The position numbers and the translations under genes were made by a program. From NCBI GenBank assembly GCA_039944855.1, contig JBDUXZ010000013.1:45785-109784 (forward strand): DNA of 64,000 nucleotides, written 5' to 3'. Origin of the DNA: Rhodothermales bacterium (GTDB taxonomy: Bacteria > Bacteroidota > Rhodothermia > Rhodothermales > JANQRZ01). This document shows, piece by piece, positions 17,806 to 25,847 of the stretch. Under the pieces are notes generated by a model. It made no database searches and was not told where the DNA came from. It was given only the letters and a program-made list of their open reading frames with translations. Positions within the stretch are counted from its first letter, which is position 1, and each line of letters begins with the position of its first letter.

Positions 17806-18297
17806 TCAAAAGCCGTACCGCTCGCGGAAATAGGCGTAGGCCTCGTTGATCCGTTTCGTCTCTTCCTCGGCCAGCACGCGGAGCTTGACGCCGAGGCGGG
17901 CGACCTGGTCGGGGTGGTATTCGCGGACGCGGTCTTTGTACGCCTGCCGCACGGTCTCGGGCGTCGCCTCGCCGGTGAGGCCGAGGGTCTCGCCGTGGAG
18001 CCGCTCGAGGTTGACGGGGCCGGGGACCTCGGGCTCGGCTCCGGCGCTCGGCCCTCCGCGCGGGGGGCGATGCCGGGCGCGCTGGGCGCGGGCGCGGCGC
18101 TCTTTGTCGAAGTACTTCGTGCGGACGCGCTCGCGGTCTTTCCCGCCCCATGCGCGCGTGGCGCGGCCCGCCGCCTGAGCGCGGAGCTGCCGCCGGTTCA
18201 GCACCTGCGCTGCGATCCACGCGCCGACGCCGACGACGGCCGCGAGCAGGACGAGGCCGATGAAGAGGGCGAGCGCCGTTTCGGTGAGGGAGGACAC
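17806..18297 (-). CDS. Membrane-anchored DnaJ-domain protein
   Basis: A 163-aa protein. Residues about 7-33 form one transmembrane helix (ALALFIGLVLLAAVVGVGAWIAAQVL). A basic Arg/Gln-rich linker follows, and the C-terminal 65 residues are a J domain with the diagnostic HPD motif (YHPDQVARLG, near residue 125), followed by EETKRINEAYAYFRERYGF. This layout (TM then C-terminal J domain) is like DjlA-type or other co-chaperones that recruit DnaK to the inner membrane. No Gly/Phe region or zinc finger is present, so it is not DnaJ itself. It is 24 bases downstream of thymidine kinase. Confidence 0.85.
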   Translation of the reverse strand: MSSLTETALALFIGLVLLAAVVGVGAWIAAQVLNRRQLRAQAAGRATRAWGGKDRERVRTKYFDKERRARAQRARHRPPRGGPSAGAEPEVPGPVNLERLHGETLGLTGEATPETVRQAYKDRVREYHPDQVARLGVKLRVLAEEETKRINEAYAYFRERYGF

Positions 18298-18321
18298 GTC
18301 GGGATAGACGCGGACGCCCCG

Positions 18322-18972
18322 CTAGGGTTGCTCGACGCGCACGCCGGGTTCGGGTCGGGCGACCGGCGTCGATGCGGCCGGAGGCGCCGCTGAGGGCTTC
18401 GCCGGGGGCTCGAAGTGGAGCCGGCAGCGCGGTTCGTACGCCTCTTTCTCGCCGACGAGCACGCGGTCGTCGCTCGCCACGAGGCGCTGCGAGTGGTTCG
18501 CCGGGGCGCCGCAGACGACGCAGATCGCGTGGAGCTTCGTGACGTACTCGGCCACGGCCATCAACTGCGGGAGGGGCTCGAACGGGCGGCCCCGGAAGTC
18601 CTGGTCGAGCCCGGCCACGAGCACGCGCCGCCCCTGCCGCGCGAGCGCCTCGCAGACGCCGACGATCTCGGCCCCGAAGAACTGCGCCTCGTCGATCCCG
18701 ATGACGGCGGCCTCGCCGGCCAGCAGCAGGATCTGATCGGCCGTGTCGACGACGATCGACGGGATCGCGTTCTCATCGTGGGAGACGACGGCGGTCTGGG
18801 CGTAGCGGTTGTCGAGGGCGGGCTTGAAGATCTCGACCTGCTGCCGGGCGATGCGGGCGCGCTTGAGCCGGCGGATCAGCTCTTCCGTTTTGCCGCTGAA
18901 CATGCTCCCGCAGATGACCTCGATCCAGCCTCGGCGCTCGGCGTCGTTCGGGGGTAGGACGTGGGGCTCCAT
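18322..18972 (-). CDS. tdk: Thymidine kinase (type II)
   Basis: A 216-aa enzyme phosphorylating thymidine with ATP to dTMP for salvage. The P-loop is GSMFSGKTEELIRRLKRA, the Walker-B/catalytic motif DEAQFF is present, and the lasso zinc site shows CVVCGAPANHSQR and later YEPRC. The Pro/Ala-rich tail after LHFEPPAKPS is longer than usual. The start chosen is MEPHVLPPND, just before the core. It lies between batE (upstream, 83-base gap) and the J-protein gene. Confidence 0.95.
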   Translation of the reverse strand: MEPHVLPPNDAERRGWIEVICGSMFSGKTEELIRRLKRARIARQQVEIFKPALDNRYAQTAVVSHDENAIPSIVVDTADQILLLAGEAAVIGIDEAQFFGAEIVGVCEALARQGRRVLVAGLDQDFRGRPFEPLPQLMAVAEYVTKLHAICVVCGAPANHSQRLVASDDRVLVGEKEAYEPRCRLHFEPPAKPSAAPPAASTPVARPEPGVRVEQP

Positions 18973-19055
18973 CGGGACGGGGTGGGATTCTGGACACGGC
19001 GGTGGGTGGAAACTACCACATCTGCTCCGGCGATGGCGCCGCGCATCGGTGTCCG

Positions 19056-19796
19056 CTAGATCTCTTCGAGCGCCGACGCCCCGGCCCACGCCGTCGTCCC
19101 GTCGGGGAGCCGAACGCCGCGCCACGCACCGCGCTCGGCCGCGAGGGTGAGCACCGATCCCTCCGGCACCGTCGCCGCCACCGCTCCCGTCGACGATGGC
19201 GTCGTGCGCAATGCTGCCGCGTCGGCAACGACGACGGCGCGGGGTTGAGCTTCGTACCGGGCCGTCGCCACGGCCGCGACGGCGACGAGCAGGCCGAGGG
19301 GAACGAGGACGAGGAGCGCGCGCCGCCGCCACGGGTTTTCTGTCTTCGTCCACAGCTGGAACCCGACGAGCCCGAGCACGCCGAGGTAGAGCGCGAACAG
19401 CAGCGCCGCCATCCCGTCGCTGCCGACGCGCATCGCGAGCCACCGGGCCGCGGCCTCGGCGGGGGCGAGCGGTGACGGCTCCGCGCTCGGCACGCGCTCG
19501 CGAGCGAGGCGGAGGTTGTGCTGCACGGCCTCGTTGCGTGGGGCCAGTCGGTGCGCGCGCTCGAAGTGGAGCACGGCGCGGCCGAGTTGCCCGGCTTCGA
19601 AATAGGCATTGCCGAGGCGGAGTTCGAGCGCGGGGTCGGTCCAGCCCGTGTCGAGCGCGCCTTCGTAGGCCGCCGCGGCGCCCTGGAAATCGCTCTCTTC
19701 GTAAAGCCGATTGCCGAGGGCGAACAGCGCCTCGGCTTCGTCGGGCGATTCGGCCTGCGCAGGCAGGAGGAGGGCGAGGGCGAGGAGCAGCGTCAC
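19056..19796 (-). CDS. batE: BatE: TPR and SH3-domain protein
   Basis: A 246-aa protein beginning with GTG at 19796, where GTGA overlaps the batD stop. A signal peptide (LLLALALLLPAQA) is followed by two to three TPR units (ALFALGNRLYEESDFQGAAAAYEGAL; LELRLGNAYFEAGQLGRAVLHFERAHRLAP), two transmembrane helices (GMAALLFALYLGVLGLVGFQL; ALLVLVPLGLLVAVAAVATA) and a C-terminal bacterial SH3 domain (LRTTPSSTGAVAATVPEGSVLTLAAERGAWRGVRLPDGTTAWA). This is the BatE layout of Bacteroidota and Leptospira aerotolerance operons. It is the last gene of the bat block. Confidence 0.88.
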   Translation of the reverse strand: MTLLLALALLLPAQAESPDEAEALFALGNRLYEESDFQGAAAAYEGALDTGWTDPALELRLGNAYFEAGQLGRAVLHFERAHRLAPRNEAVQHNLRLARERVPSAEPSPLAPAEAAARWLAMRVGSDGMAALLFALYLGVLGLVGFQLWTKTENPWRRRALLVLVPLGLLVAVAAVATARYEAQPRAVVVADAAALRTTPSSTGAVAATVPEGSVLTLAAERGAWRGVRLPDGTTAWAGASALEEI

Positions 19797-21667
19797 GACG
19801 CCTCCGGCTCGAGCGGATCGGCCTGCGCATCCACGTCGGCCATCAGTCGGGCGGCGCGCTCGGAGGTGGCGGCGGTCGGGTGCGCGGCGAGGGGGGCGAA
19901 CTGCGCGGCCTCGCTCTCGCGCAGCAGGCGGACCACGTCGTCGCGCGTTTCGGGCGTGACGCCACGCTCGGCGAGGAGGGCGGCGAGTGCGGGGAGGGCG
20001 AGGCCGGCGGTACCGGTGCCGAGTCGGGCGGCGAGGAACAGCCGGAGGGTCCGTTCGAGCCCGGCGTAGAACGCGCGCGGCTCGCCCGCTTCGAGGTGGG
20101 CCGCGGCGTCGCGCAGGCCGCGCTCGGCGTCGGGGAAGGCGCGGAGGCTGCGGGCGTAAGGGGAGTCTTCGTCCCGGTCCCGACGGCGGCGCACGGCGAC
20201 GAGCCCGAGGAGCGCGAGCGCCGGGAGCGCGAAGCCCGCCCACACCCACGGCCGGGCGTAGAACGGAACGGGCGCGCGGTACCGCTGCCACGTCGGCGCG
20301 TCCGTCGGCACGGCGAGCGCGTTGGGGTCGGCGGCGGGCGGACCGGCTTCGGCGAGGGGTGCGGCGGGGCCGAGCACGCGGAGGCGGAGCGAGTCGGAGC
20401 GGAGCGTGCGGTAAGCGCCGGCCTCGGGATCGAAGTAGGTCCACGTCACGGGCGGGAGCGTGACGGCGCCGCCGTAGCGGGGGACGAGGGTGTACGTGAA
20501 CGCCTTCCGCCCGCGGAGCTGCTCGCCGCGCCGGTCGATCTGCTCGCTCGCGCGCGGCGGGTACTGCTCGAGCCCCGCCGGCGCCTCCCAATCGGGCGCT
20601 TCGAGCGTGGCGAGGTTGCCGCGCCCCGAGAGCGTCGCCGTCACACGGACCGGCTCGCCCGCCTCCACTTGGTCGCGGTCGGACTCGACGGCGAGGCCGA
20701 ACTGCCCGACGGCGCCGTCGAAGGAGGGCGGCGCACCCGGCGGGAGCGGCTCCACGTCGACGGTCACGGGCGGGGCGGTGATCGTCTCCCGCTCGAACCG
20801 CGAGCCGAAGCTGTTGTAGATGAAGCTGCGCGGGCTGCCCGGCGGGCCGAGCCGCGTCGCGCGCAGCACGTCCACCTCCACATCGAGCGAGTCCACCTGC
20901 AGTCGCCCCGTCCGCGTCGGGAAGACGGCCATCCGCTTGATCGCCGCCGCCTCGAACGTCCGCCCGCCGACGTTCACTGTCCGCGTCCCGCCGAACCGGT
21001 CCAGCTCCAACTCCTCGCGCCAGAACCCGTCGGCGTCCCACGCGCTCGCGATCCGGCTGTTGCGCGGGAGCACGTTCGGGTCGAAGTAGAGGACGTAGTC
21101 GATGACGACCTGCTCGCCGAGGTAGACGGAGGCCCGAGCCGGCTCGGCGCGGATGAAGAGGTCCGACGGCGGGGCGTCGGCGGCGAGGTCGGGCCGGGGC
21201 GAGCCGGTGGGGCTCGGGACCCACGTCGGTGGGGCAGGCCGGCTCGACTGCGGGACGACGCTCACGACGATGGGGTCGGTCGTGTAGTCGCGCCCGTCGA
21301 TGCGGAGCGTGGCGGGGCCGAGGTACGCCGTGCCGGTGCCGAGCGGGCGGTACTGCCACTGCAGCGTGAGTTTCTGCCGGGTCTGGTTGCCCAATGTCGT
21401 GGGCCGCCAACTCTGCACGGGGCTCGTCTGCACGGCGGTGAGTCCACGGGTTGACGGGGCCGTGATGCGGTTGAGGTCGCGGAAGTCGCCGGTGGCTTCG
21501 ATCGTGAAGAGGAGCGTCTCGGCCTCGCCCATCGTAGTCTTGTCGACGAAGGCGAAGACGGAGATCTGGGCTGCGGCGGGGGCGGCGAGCAGGCACAGCC
21601 CGAGCACGAGCCCTGCGACTCCCGCTCCCCACCCGTTCCGATGCACGCGCGACGTCATCCGGCTCAC
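19793..21667 (-). CDS. batD: BatD oxygen-tolerance protein
   Basis: A 624-aa protein with a signal peptide cut after APAAAQ, opening ISVFAFVDKTTMGEAETLLFTIEATG, the usual BatD N-terminus, then repeated beta-sandwich-like modules, and one transmembrane helix near residue 470 (WVWAGFALPALALLGLVAV) before a cytoplasmic helical tail. BatD belongs to the Bat complex with the von Willebrand proteins BatA/BatB; the complex supports aerotolerance or stress survival, but its molecular action is not settled. Its start overlaps the batC stop by 4 bases and its stop overlaps batE. Confidence 0.9.
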   Translation of the reverse strand: MSRMTSRVHRNGWGAGVAGLVLGLCLLAAPAAAQISVFAFVDKTTMGEAETLLFTIEATGDFRDLNRITAPSTRGLTAVQTSPVQSWRPTTLGNQTRQKLTLQWQYRPLGTGTAYLGPATLRIDGRDYTTDPIVVSVVPQSSRPAPPTWVPSPTGSPRPDLAADAPPSDLFIRAEPARASVYLGEQVVIDYVLYFDPNVLPRNSRIASAWDADGFWREELELDRFGGTRTVNVGGRTFEAAAIKRMAVFPTRTGRLQVDSLDVEVDVLRATRLGPPGSPRSFIYNSFGSRFERETITAPPVTVDVEPLPPGAPPSFDGAVGQFGLAVESDRDQVEAGEPVRVTATLSGRGNLATLEAPDWEAPAGLEQYPPRASEQIDRRGEQLRGRKAFTYTLVPRYGGAVTLPPVTWTYFDPEAGAYRTLRSDSLRLRVLGPAAPLAEAGPPAADPNALAVPTDAPTWQRYRAPVPFYARPWVWAGFALPALALLGLVAVRRRRDRDEDSPYARSLRAFPDAERGLRDAAAHLEAGEPRAFYAGLERTLRLFLAARLGTGTAGLALPALAALLAERGVTPETRDDVVRLLRESEAAQFAPLAAHPTAATSERAARLMADVDAQADPLEPEAS

Positions 21668-22281
21668 CAGTCTTTCTCGACGTAGCGGGGGCGGGCGCGG
21701 CGGCGCTGCACGTCGCGCAGCAGCTCCAGCTCGTCCGACTCGACGGCGCGGAGGATGCGCTCGGCCTCGGCCCGGCTCATCTCGCCCGGCTTCACGTCGA
21801 ACGGCGACGGCGTCGTGCCGCCGCCCTGCGGATCGGCCGGCTCCTGCTCGCCCTCGGCCCCGGCATCGCTCTGCTGCTGTTCCGACGGCTCCTGCTCCGA
21901 CGGCTCCTCGGGCTGCTGTTCGCCCTCTTGTTGCTGGCCCTCGTCCTGTTCGCCGTCCGAGGCCTTGTCTTCCTGCTCCTGCTCGCCGGATTGAGCGTCG
22001 TCCTGCTCTTCGCCCTCGCCGTCGCGCTGCTCATCGGCCTCGTCCTGCTGCTCCTCGCCGCCGCTGTCGTCGGGGTTGCGCTCGCGGATCTTGTCGAGGA
22101 GCGCCTGCAATTTCGCGTCGTTGGGGGCGAGGGCGAGGCCTGCTTCGGCGGCGCGTTCGGCCTCGGCGTTCTCGCCGCCGATGTACGACTGCGCGGCGGC
22201 ATGGTAGTAGTCCGCCACCGACTGCGCCCCGGCCGGGGCCGCCGCGAGAAAGAGGAGGAGAGGGAGGGAACGGTGCATCAT
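21664..22281 (-). CDS. batC: BatC: TPR protein with acidic, Gln-rich linker
   Basis: A 205-aa protein with a signal peptide (LPLLLFLAAAPAGAQ), a single TPR pair (YYHAAAQSYIGGENAEAERAAEAGLALAPND) and then about 90 residues almost wholly of Glu, Gln, Asp and Ser. The C-terminus is PGEMSRAEAERILRAVESDELELLRDVQRRR...YVEKDW, and the KDW ending is characteristic of BatC proteins. It overlaps its neighbours by 4 bases on both sides. The low-complexity section should be disordered in the periplasm. Confidence 0.85.
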   Translation of the reverse strand: MMHRSLPLLLFLAAAPAGAQSVADYYHAAAQSYIGGENAEAERAAEAGLALAPNDAKLQALLDKIRERNPDDSGGEEQQDEADEQRDGEGEEQDDAQSGEQEQEDKASDGEQDEGQQQEGEQQPEEPSEQEPSEQQQSDAGAEGEQEPADPQGGGTTPSPFDVKPGEMSRAEAERILRAVESDELELLRDVQRRRARPRYVEKDW

Positions 22282-22928
22282 GGCTGGTCGGGTGGGCCGC
22301 CTTCGATCTCGACGACGGCACCGAGGCGGCCGACGAAGTCGCTGTACGCCTGCACGGTCGAGTCGGCGAAGAGGCCGCGCTGCATGGCTTCGAACGCGGC
22401 GCCGTACTGCTTGGCGGCGACGAGGGAGTCGGCCTGCGCCTTCAGCCGCTCGGCGAACGCGGAGGGCTCGACGGGCGGCGCGTCGGGCGACTGCGGCCGG
22501 TCTTCCTGCTGCTGGCGTTTGAGGTATTCGTAGTTGAAGGCGGCCTCGCCGTAGCCGGGCCGGGCGAGGAGGGCCTGGCGGTAGAACCCGAGGGCGGCCT
22601 CGAAGTTTTGCTGCTGCGCGGCGGCGTTGCCCGCGTTGAACGCCGCACGGGCCCGTCCTTCGGGCGCGAGGGCGGCGGCCAGCGAGGCCTCGAACGACGC
22701 CTGCGCCTCGGCGAACTCCTCCTGCTCGTAGAGCGCGCAGCCGAGGTTGTTCAGCAGGTCGGCGTAGACCGTTCCCGCTCCTTCGCTGCGACCGAGTCCT
22801 TCGCGATACGCGGCGACCGCCTCCTCGAACTGACCGTCCTCGTAGTGCGCGTTCGCACGCTGCCCTTCCCGCGCCCCGGCGGGCACGGTGAAGAGGAAGA
22901 GGGCGAGGAGGGCGAGGCGGAGGGTCAT
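22278..22928 (-). CDS. TPR protein of the bat cluster
   Basis: A 216-aa secreted TPR protein: signal peptide LALLALFLFTVPAGA, then three TPR-like units (ANAHYEDGQFEEAVAAYREGLG; NLGCALYEQEEFAEAQASFEASL; NAGNAAAQQQNFEAALGFYRQALLARPGY) and NYEYLKRQQQEDRPQSP, a segment shared with BatC-type proteins. It overlaps batB by 4 bases upstream and batC by 4 downstream. Splitting of BatC-like function over two TPR proteins is my reading of the arrangement. It probably serves as a scaffold for the Bat complex on the periplasmic face. Confidence 0.78.
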   Translation of the reverse strand: MTLRLALLALFLFTVPAGAREGQRANAHYEDGQFEEAVAAYREGLGRSEGAGTVYADLLNNLGCALYEQEEFAEAQASFEASLAAALAPEGRARAAFNAGNAAAQQQNFEAALGFYRQALLARPGYGEAAFNYEYLKRQQQEDRPQSPDAPPVEPSAFAERLKAQADSLVAAKQYGAAFEAMQRGLFADSTVQAYSDFVGRLGAVVEIEGGPPDQP

Positions 22929-23938
22929 ACGGGAAGCGCGGGCTCGCGGCGGCGGACGGCGACGAAGCGCTCAGCGACGAGCAAGAGGAGGCCGAGCGCG
23001 AGCGGCCACTGGTATTGCTCGGCGTACGTCTCGAACGACTCCGAGGCGACGACGCCCCGATCTAAACGGGCGAGGGCCGTGGTTATTTCCGGCAGATCGC
23101 TCGTGCCGCGCCCGATGCGGTAGTACGCCCCGCGCAACACGAGATCCTGCAGCGACTCCTCGTGGAGCGCCGTCTGCACCGTCGCGCCCGCGCGGTCGGT
23201 CTTGTAGCCGGCGAGGCGGCCCTGCCGGTAGATGGGGATCGGGGCGCCGTCCGTCTCCCCGACACCCGCGGCGAAGACGGCGACGCCTGCCTCATCGGCT
23301 GAGATCAGCGACGGGCGGAAGCCGCCCGCGTGGTTCTCGCCGTCGGAGAGGACGAGGAGGGCGCGGGCGCGCTGCGCGTCCGACCCCGCACTCGCCACGT
23401 CGAACGCTTGCACGGCGACGCGGAGCGCCTGCCCGAAGTCGGTCCCCTGCGTCGGGATGAGCGAGGGCTCGGCGGCGTCGAGGAAGAGGCGAACGGCGCC
23501 GAGGTCGGACGTGAGCGGGCATTGCAGGAACGCCTCGCCCGCGAACACTACGAGGCCGACGCGGCTGCCGGCGAGCCCGTCGAGCATCTGGTCGATCTCG
23601 TATTTCGCCCGCGCCAGCCGGCTCGGCGCCACGTCCTCGGCCAGCATCGACTGCGAAATGTCGAGCGCGATGACGACGTCGAGCCCCTGCTGCTGGACCT
23701 CGCGGAGCTGCGTCCCATAGCGCGGCCCGGCGAGCGCGAGCGCAATGCACAGCACGCCGGCCGTGGCGAACGCCGCCTGCCACCGCCGCTCCCGCGCCAC
23801 CGCCTGCGCCCCGGCATCGTCACGCCCCGCGAACCGTCGGAGCGCCTCGCGCCGCTGCACCGCCGCCCACGCGAACAGCCCCGCCGCGATCGGCACGGCG
23901 AGGAGGGCGAAGAGGGCGAGGGGGGCAGACCAGGTCAT
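22925..23938 (-). CDS. batB: BatB: membrane von Willebrand A protein
   Basis: A 337-aa inner-membrane protein: two N-terminal hydrophobic segments (LALFALLAVPIAAGLFAWA; AFATAGVLCIALALAGPRYG), a VWA domain with the complete MIDAS motif (ALDISQSM, then Thr in TQGTDFGQAL and SDGENH), and one C-terminal helix (WPLALGLLLLVAERFVAV). BatA and BatB form large complexes in the membrane. Its start is separated from batA by 112 bases containing a tandem repeat and a hairpin; its stop overlaps the TPR gene. Confidence 0.9.
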   Translation of the reverse strand: MTWSAPLALFALLAVPIAAGLFAWAAVQRREALRRFAGRDDAGAQAVARERRWQAAFATAGVLCIALALAGPRYGTQLREVQQQGLDVVIALDISQSMLAEDVAPSRLARAKYEIDQMLDGLAGSRVGLVVFAGEAFLQCPLTSDLGAVRLFLDAAEPSLIPTQGTDFGQALRVAVQAFDVASAGSDAQRARALLVLSDGENHAGGFRPSLISADEAGVAVFAAGVGETDGAPIPIYRQGRLAGYKTDRAGATVQTALHEESLQDLVLRGAYYRIGRGTSDLPEITTALARLDRGVVASESFETYAEQYQWPLALGLLLLVAERFVAVRRREPALPV

Positions 23939-23947
23939 TTCAACGTG

Positions 23948-24018
23948 TGGAGGTGCGGACGTTTGGAGGTGTGGACGTTCGAGTGTTCGATCGTAGGGGC
24001 GATCCCATGTGGTCGCCC
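23948..24018. repeat. Tandem 16-bp repeat plus hairpin between batA and batB
   Basis: Two near-identical 16-bp units (TGGAGGTGCGGACGTT at 23948-23963, TGGAGGTGTGGACGTT at 23964-23979) are followed by an inverted repeat (GGGCGATC 23997-24004 with GGTCGCCC 24011-24018, one wobble pair). The hairpin arms resemble those of the palindrome at 41101-41120, so it is probably a copy of a dispersed palindromic repeat. As the only sizeable gap in the core bat genes it may also adjust relative expression. Confidence 0.6.
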
Positions 24019-24050
24019 TCGCCGGGAATGGCGCGGCGACCTGTTCGAGT

Positions 24051-25037
24051 TCACGGCACCCTCCGCAGTCGCGTCGTCGAAAGCAAGACGCCGAGCAGGA
24101 GCAGGCCGAATGCGGGCCAGAGGAACAGTGGGTAGCGCTCGTCCACGTCGAGGTACGTCGTCTCCTCGACCTCGGTCGTTTCGAGTTCAGAGATCTCGTC
24201 GTAGATCGCGGCGAGGGCTTCGCGGTCCGTCGCGCGGAAGTAGCGCCCGCCCGTCTTCTCGGCGACCGTCGTCAGCATTTCCTCGTCGATCTGCGCCGAC
24301 TGCGGGAGGAGTTGCTGCATGTAGTTCGGGATCGCCTGTCCGAACGCGTCGCGTCCCTCCGCGCCGACGCCAATCGCATAGACCTTCACCCCGAGCGCGG
24401 CGGCGACATCGGCGGCCGTGGCGGGGTCGACCTCGCCGCGGTTGTTCTGCCCGTCGGTGAGGAGGATGATGACCTTGCTCTCGGCCTCGGAGTCGCGCAG
24501 CCGGGCCGTCGCCGTTGCGAGCGCGGTGCCGATCGCCGTGCCGTCCTCGATCAACCCCATCTGCACGTCGCGCAGCATCTGCTTGAGGAAGTCGTAGTCG
24601 AGCGTGAGCGGGGCCTGCGTGTAGGCCTGCGCCGCGAACACGATGAGCCCGATGCGGTCGGACACGCGGCCGTCCACGAACCGCGCGCCGACGTCCTTCG
24701 CCGCTTCGAACCGATTCGGGCGGAAGTCCTCGGCCTTCATCGAGGTCGAGAGGTCGAGCACGAGCATGATGTCGATGCCCTCGGCCGTGCGCTCGTGGAC
24801 CACGTCGCGGACCTGAGGGCGGGCGAGGGCGAGGATGCCGAGAGCGAGCGCGCCGAGTTGAAGCGCCGTCGGGAGGCTACGCAGCCGCACCCACAGCGTC
24901 GGGTCGACGGCTTCAGCGGCGGCGGTGTCGGAGAAGAGCACGCTCGCGGGCCGCCGCCGCGCACGCCGCCATTCCCACCACGCGAGCACAGGCACGGCGA
25001 GGAGGAGCAGGAGGAAGAGAGGATGCGCGAAGGTCAT
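24051..25037 (-). CDS. batA: BatA: membrane von Willebrand A protein
   Basis: A 328-aa protein of the same layout as BatB: N-terminal segments (PLFLLLLLAVPVLAWWEW; ALQLGALALGILALARP), VWA domain with MIDAS residues (LVLDLSTSM, then TAIGTAL and LTDGQNN), and a C-terminal membrane helix (PLFLWPAFGLLLLGVLLSTTRL). Insertion ALGVKVYAIGVGAEG and GGRYFRATDREALAAIYDEI are typical of BatA. It begins inside the stop of the sirtuin gene (4-base ATGA overlap). Confidence 0.9.
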   Translation of the reverse strand: MTFAHPLFLLLLLAVPVLAWWEWRRARRRPASVLFSDTAAAEAVDPTLWVRLRSLPTALQLGALALGILALARPQVRDVVHERTAEGIDIMLVLDLSTSMKAEDFRPNRFEAAKDVGARFVDGRVSDRIGLIVFAAQAYTQAPLTLDYDFLKQMLRDVQMGLIEDGTAIGTALATATARLRDSEAESKVIILLTDGQNNRGEVDPATAADVAAALGVKVYAIGVGAEGRDAFGQAIPNYMQQLLPQSAQIDEEMLTTVAEKTGGRYFRATDREALAAIYDEISELETTEVEETTYLDVDERYPLFLWPAFGLLLLGVLLSTTRLRRVP

Positions 25038-25786
25038 GACTTCCGCTCAAGGACAGCGGCGACGAGGGCGGGCAGCACCGCGCCCGACGCTCCGAGCACG
25101 ACCTCGTCGAGCGCGTGGGCGATGTCGCTGCGCTCGACGTTGACTTCGGCGACGTAGGCCCCCGACTCTTTCGCGATGAGGGGGAGGCCGGCGGCGGGAT
25201 AGACGACCGCGCTCGTCCCGACGGAGAGGAACACGTCGGCGCGCGAAGCGGCCTCGGCGGCGCGCTCGAAGGCACCCTCAGGCAGCATCTCACCGAACCA
25301 CACCACGTCCGGCCGCAGCAGGCCGCTGCACGCCGGGCACCGCGCCTCGTCCCCGTTCGCAATCGCGGCGAGCGCGTCCGGCCCGGCCGCCGCGCCGCAG
25401 TCGATGCAGTAGCTCCGCGCCAGATTCCCGTGCAGTTCCACGATGGCGCGGCTGCCCGCACGGCGGTGGAGGTCGTCGACGTTCTGCGTCGCGAGGAGGA
25501 AATGCGGGACGAGCGTCTCTAACTCGGCCAGCGCCTCGTGCCCGGCGTTCGGCTGCACGTCCTCGACGACGGCGCGGCGGTGGGCGTACCAGCCCTGCAC
25601 GAGCGTCGGGTTGCGGAGGAAGGCGCGGACGTTCGCTAGTTCCTCGGGGCGGAACTGCTGCCACAGCCCGCCGGGGTCGCGGAACGTCGGGACGCCGCTC
25701 TCGGCGGAGATGCCGGCACCAGTGAGCACGGCCACGCGCTCGGCGCGGGCGAGCTTTTCCACGAGGGTGTCGCTGAAAGCGGGCAT
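25034..25786 (-). CDS. Class III-like sirtuin, NAD+-dependent protein deacylase
   Basis: A 250-aa sirtuin. All core motifs are present: GAGISAESGVPTFRD for NAD+, TQNVDDLH, the catalytic HGN, a four-Cys zinc site (CIDCGAAAG ... CPACSG), WFGEMLP, VGTSAVVYPA and EVN. Between motifs 1 and 2 the sequence GWYAHRR contains the Tyr-x-x-Arg pair that marks class III sirtuins (SIRT5, CobB), which favour succinyl/malonyl-lysine; that activity is inferred. I chose MPAFSDTLVEKL as the start; the frame runs 13 codons higher but into a palindromic repeat. Its stop overlaps the batA start by 4 bases, so it is translated together with the Bat proteins, an unusual companion. Confidence 0.92.
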   Translation of the reverse strand: MPAFSDTLVEKLARAERVAVLTGAGISAESGVPTFRDPGGLWQQFRPEELANVRAFLRNPTLVQGWYAHRRAVVEDVQPNAGHEALAELETLVPHFLLATQNVDDLHRRAGSRAIVELHGNLARSYCIDCGAAAGPDALAAIANGDEARCPACSGLLRPDVVWFGEMLPEGAFERAAEAASRADVFLSVGTSAVVYPAAGLPLIAKESGAYVAEVNVERSDIAHALDEVVLGASGAVLPALVAAVLERKS

Positions 25787-25810
25787 GGTCGAGAAAACGG
25801 TGGCGAAACG

Positions 25811-25838
25811 GTAGAGACGCATCATGCTGCGTCTCTAC
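25811..25838. repeat. 28-bp palindromic repeat, copy 1
   Basis: A near-perfect inverted repeat with arms GTAGAGACGCA and TGCGTCTCTAC around CATGCT-like centre, located between the sirtuin start and the stop of the BatD-like gene. A second copy differing at one central base lies at 26779-26806. Palindromes with the same GTAGAGACGC arms are familiar to me from other bacterial genomes, so a mobile or REP-type repeat is likely; it may also end or attenuate transcription. Confidence 0.8.
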
Positions 25839-25847
25839 GGGATGGCG

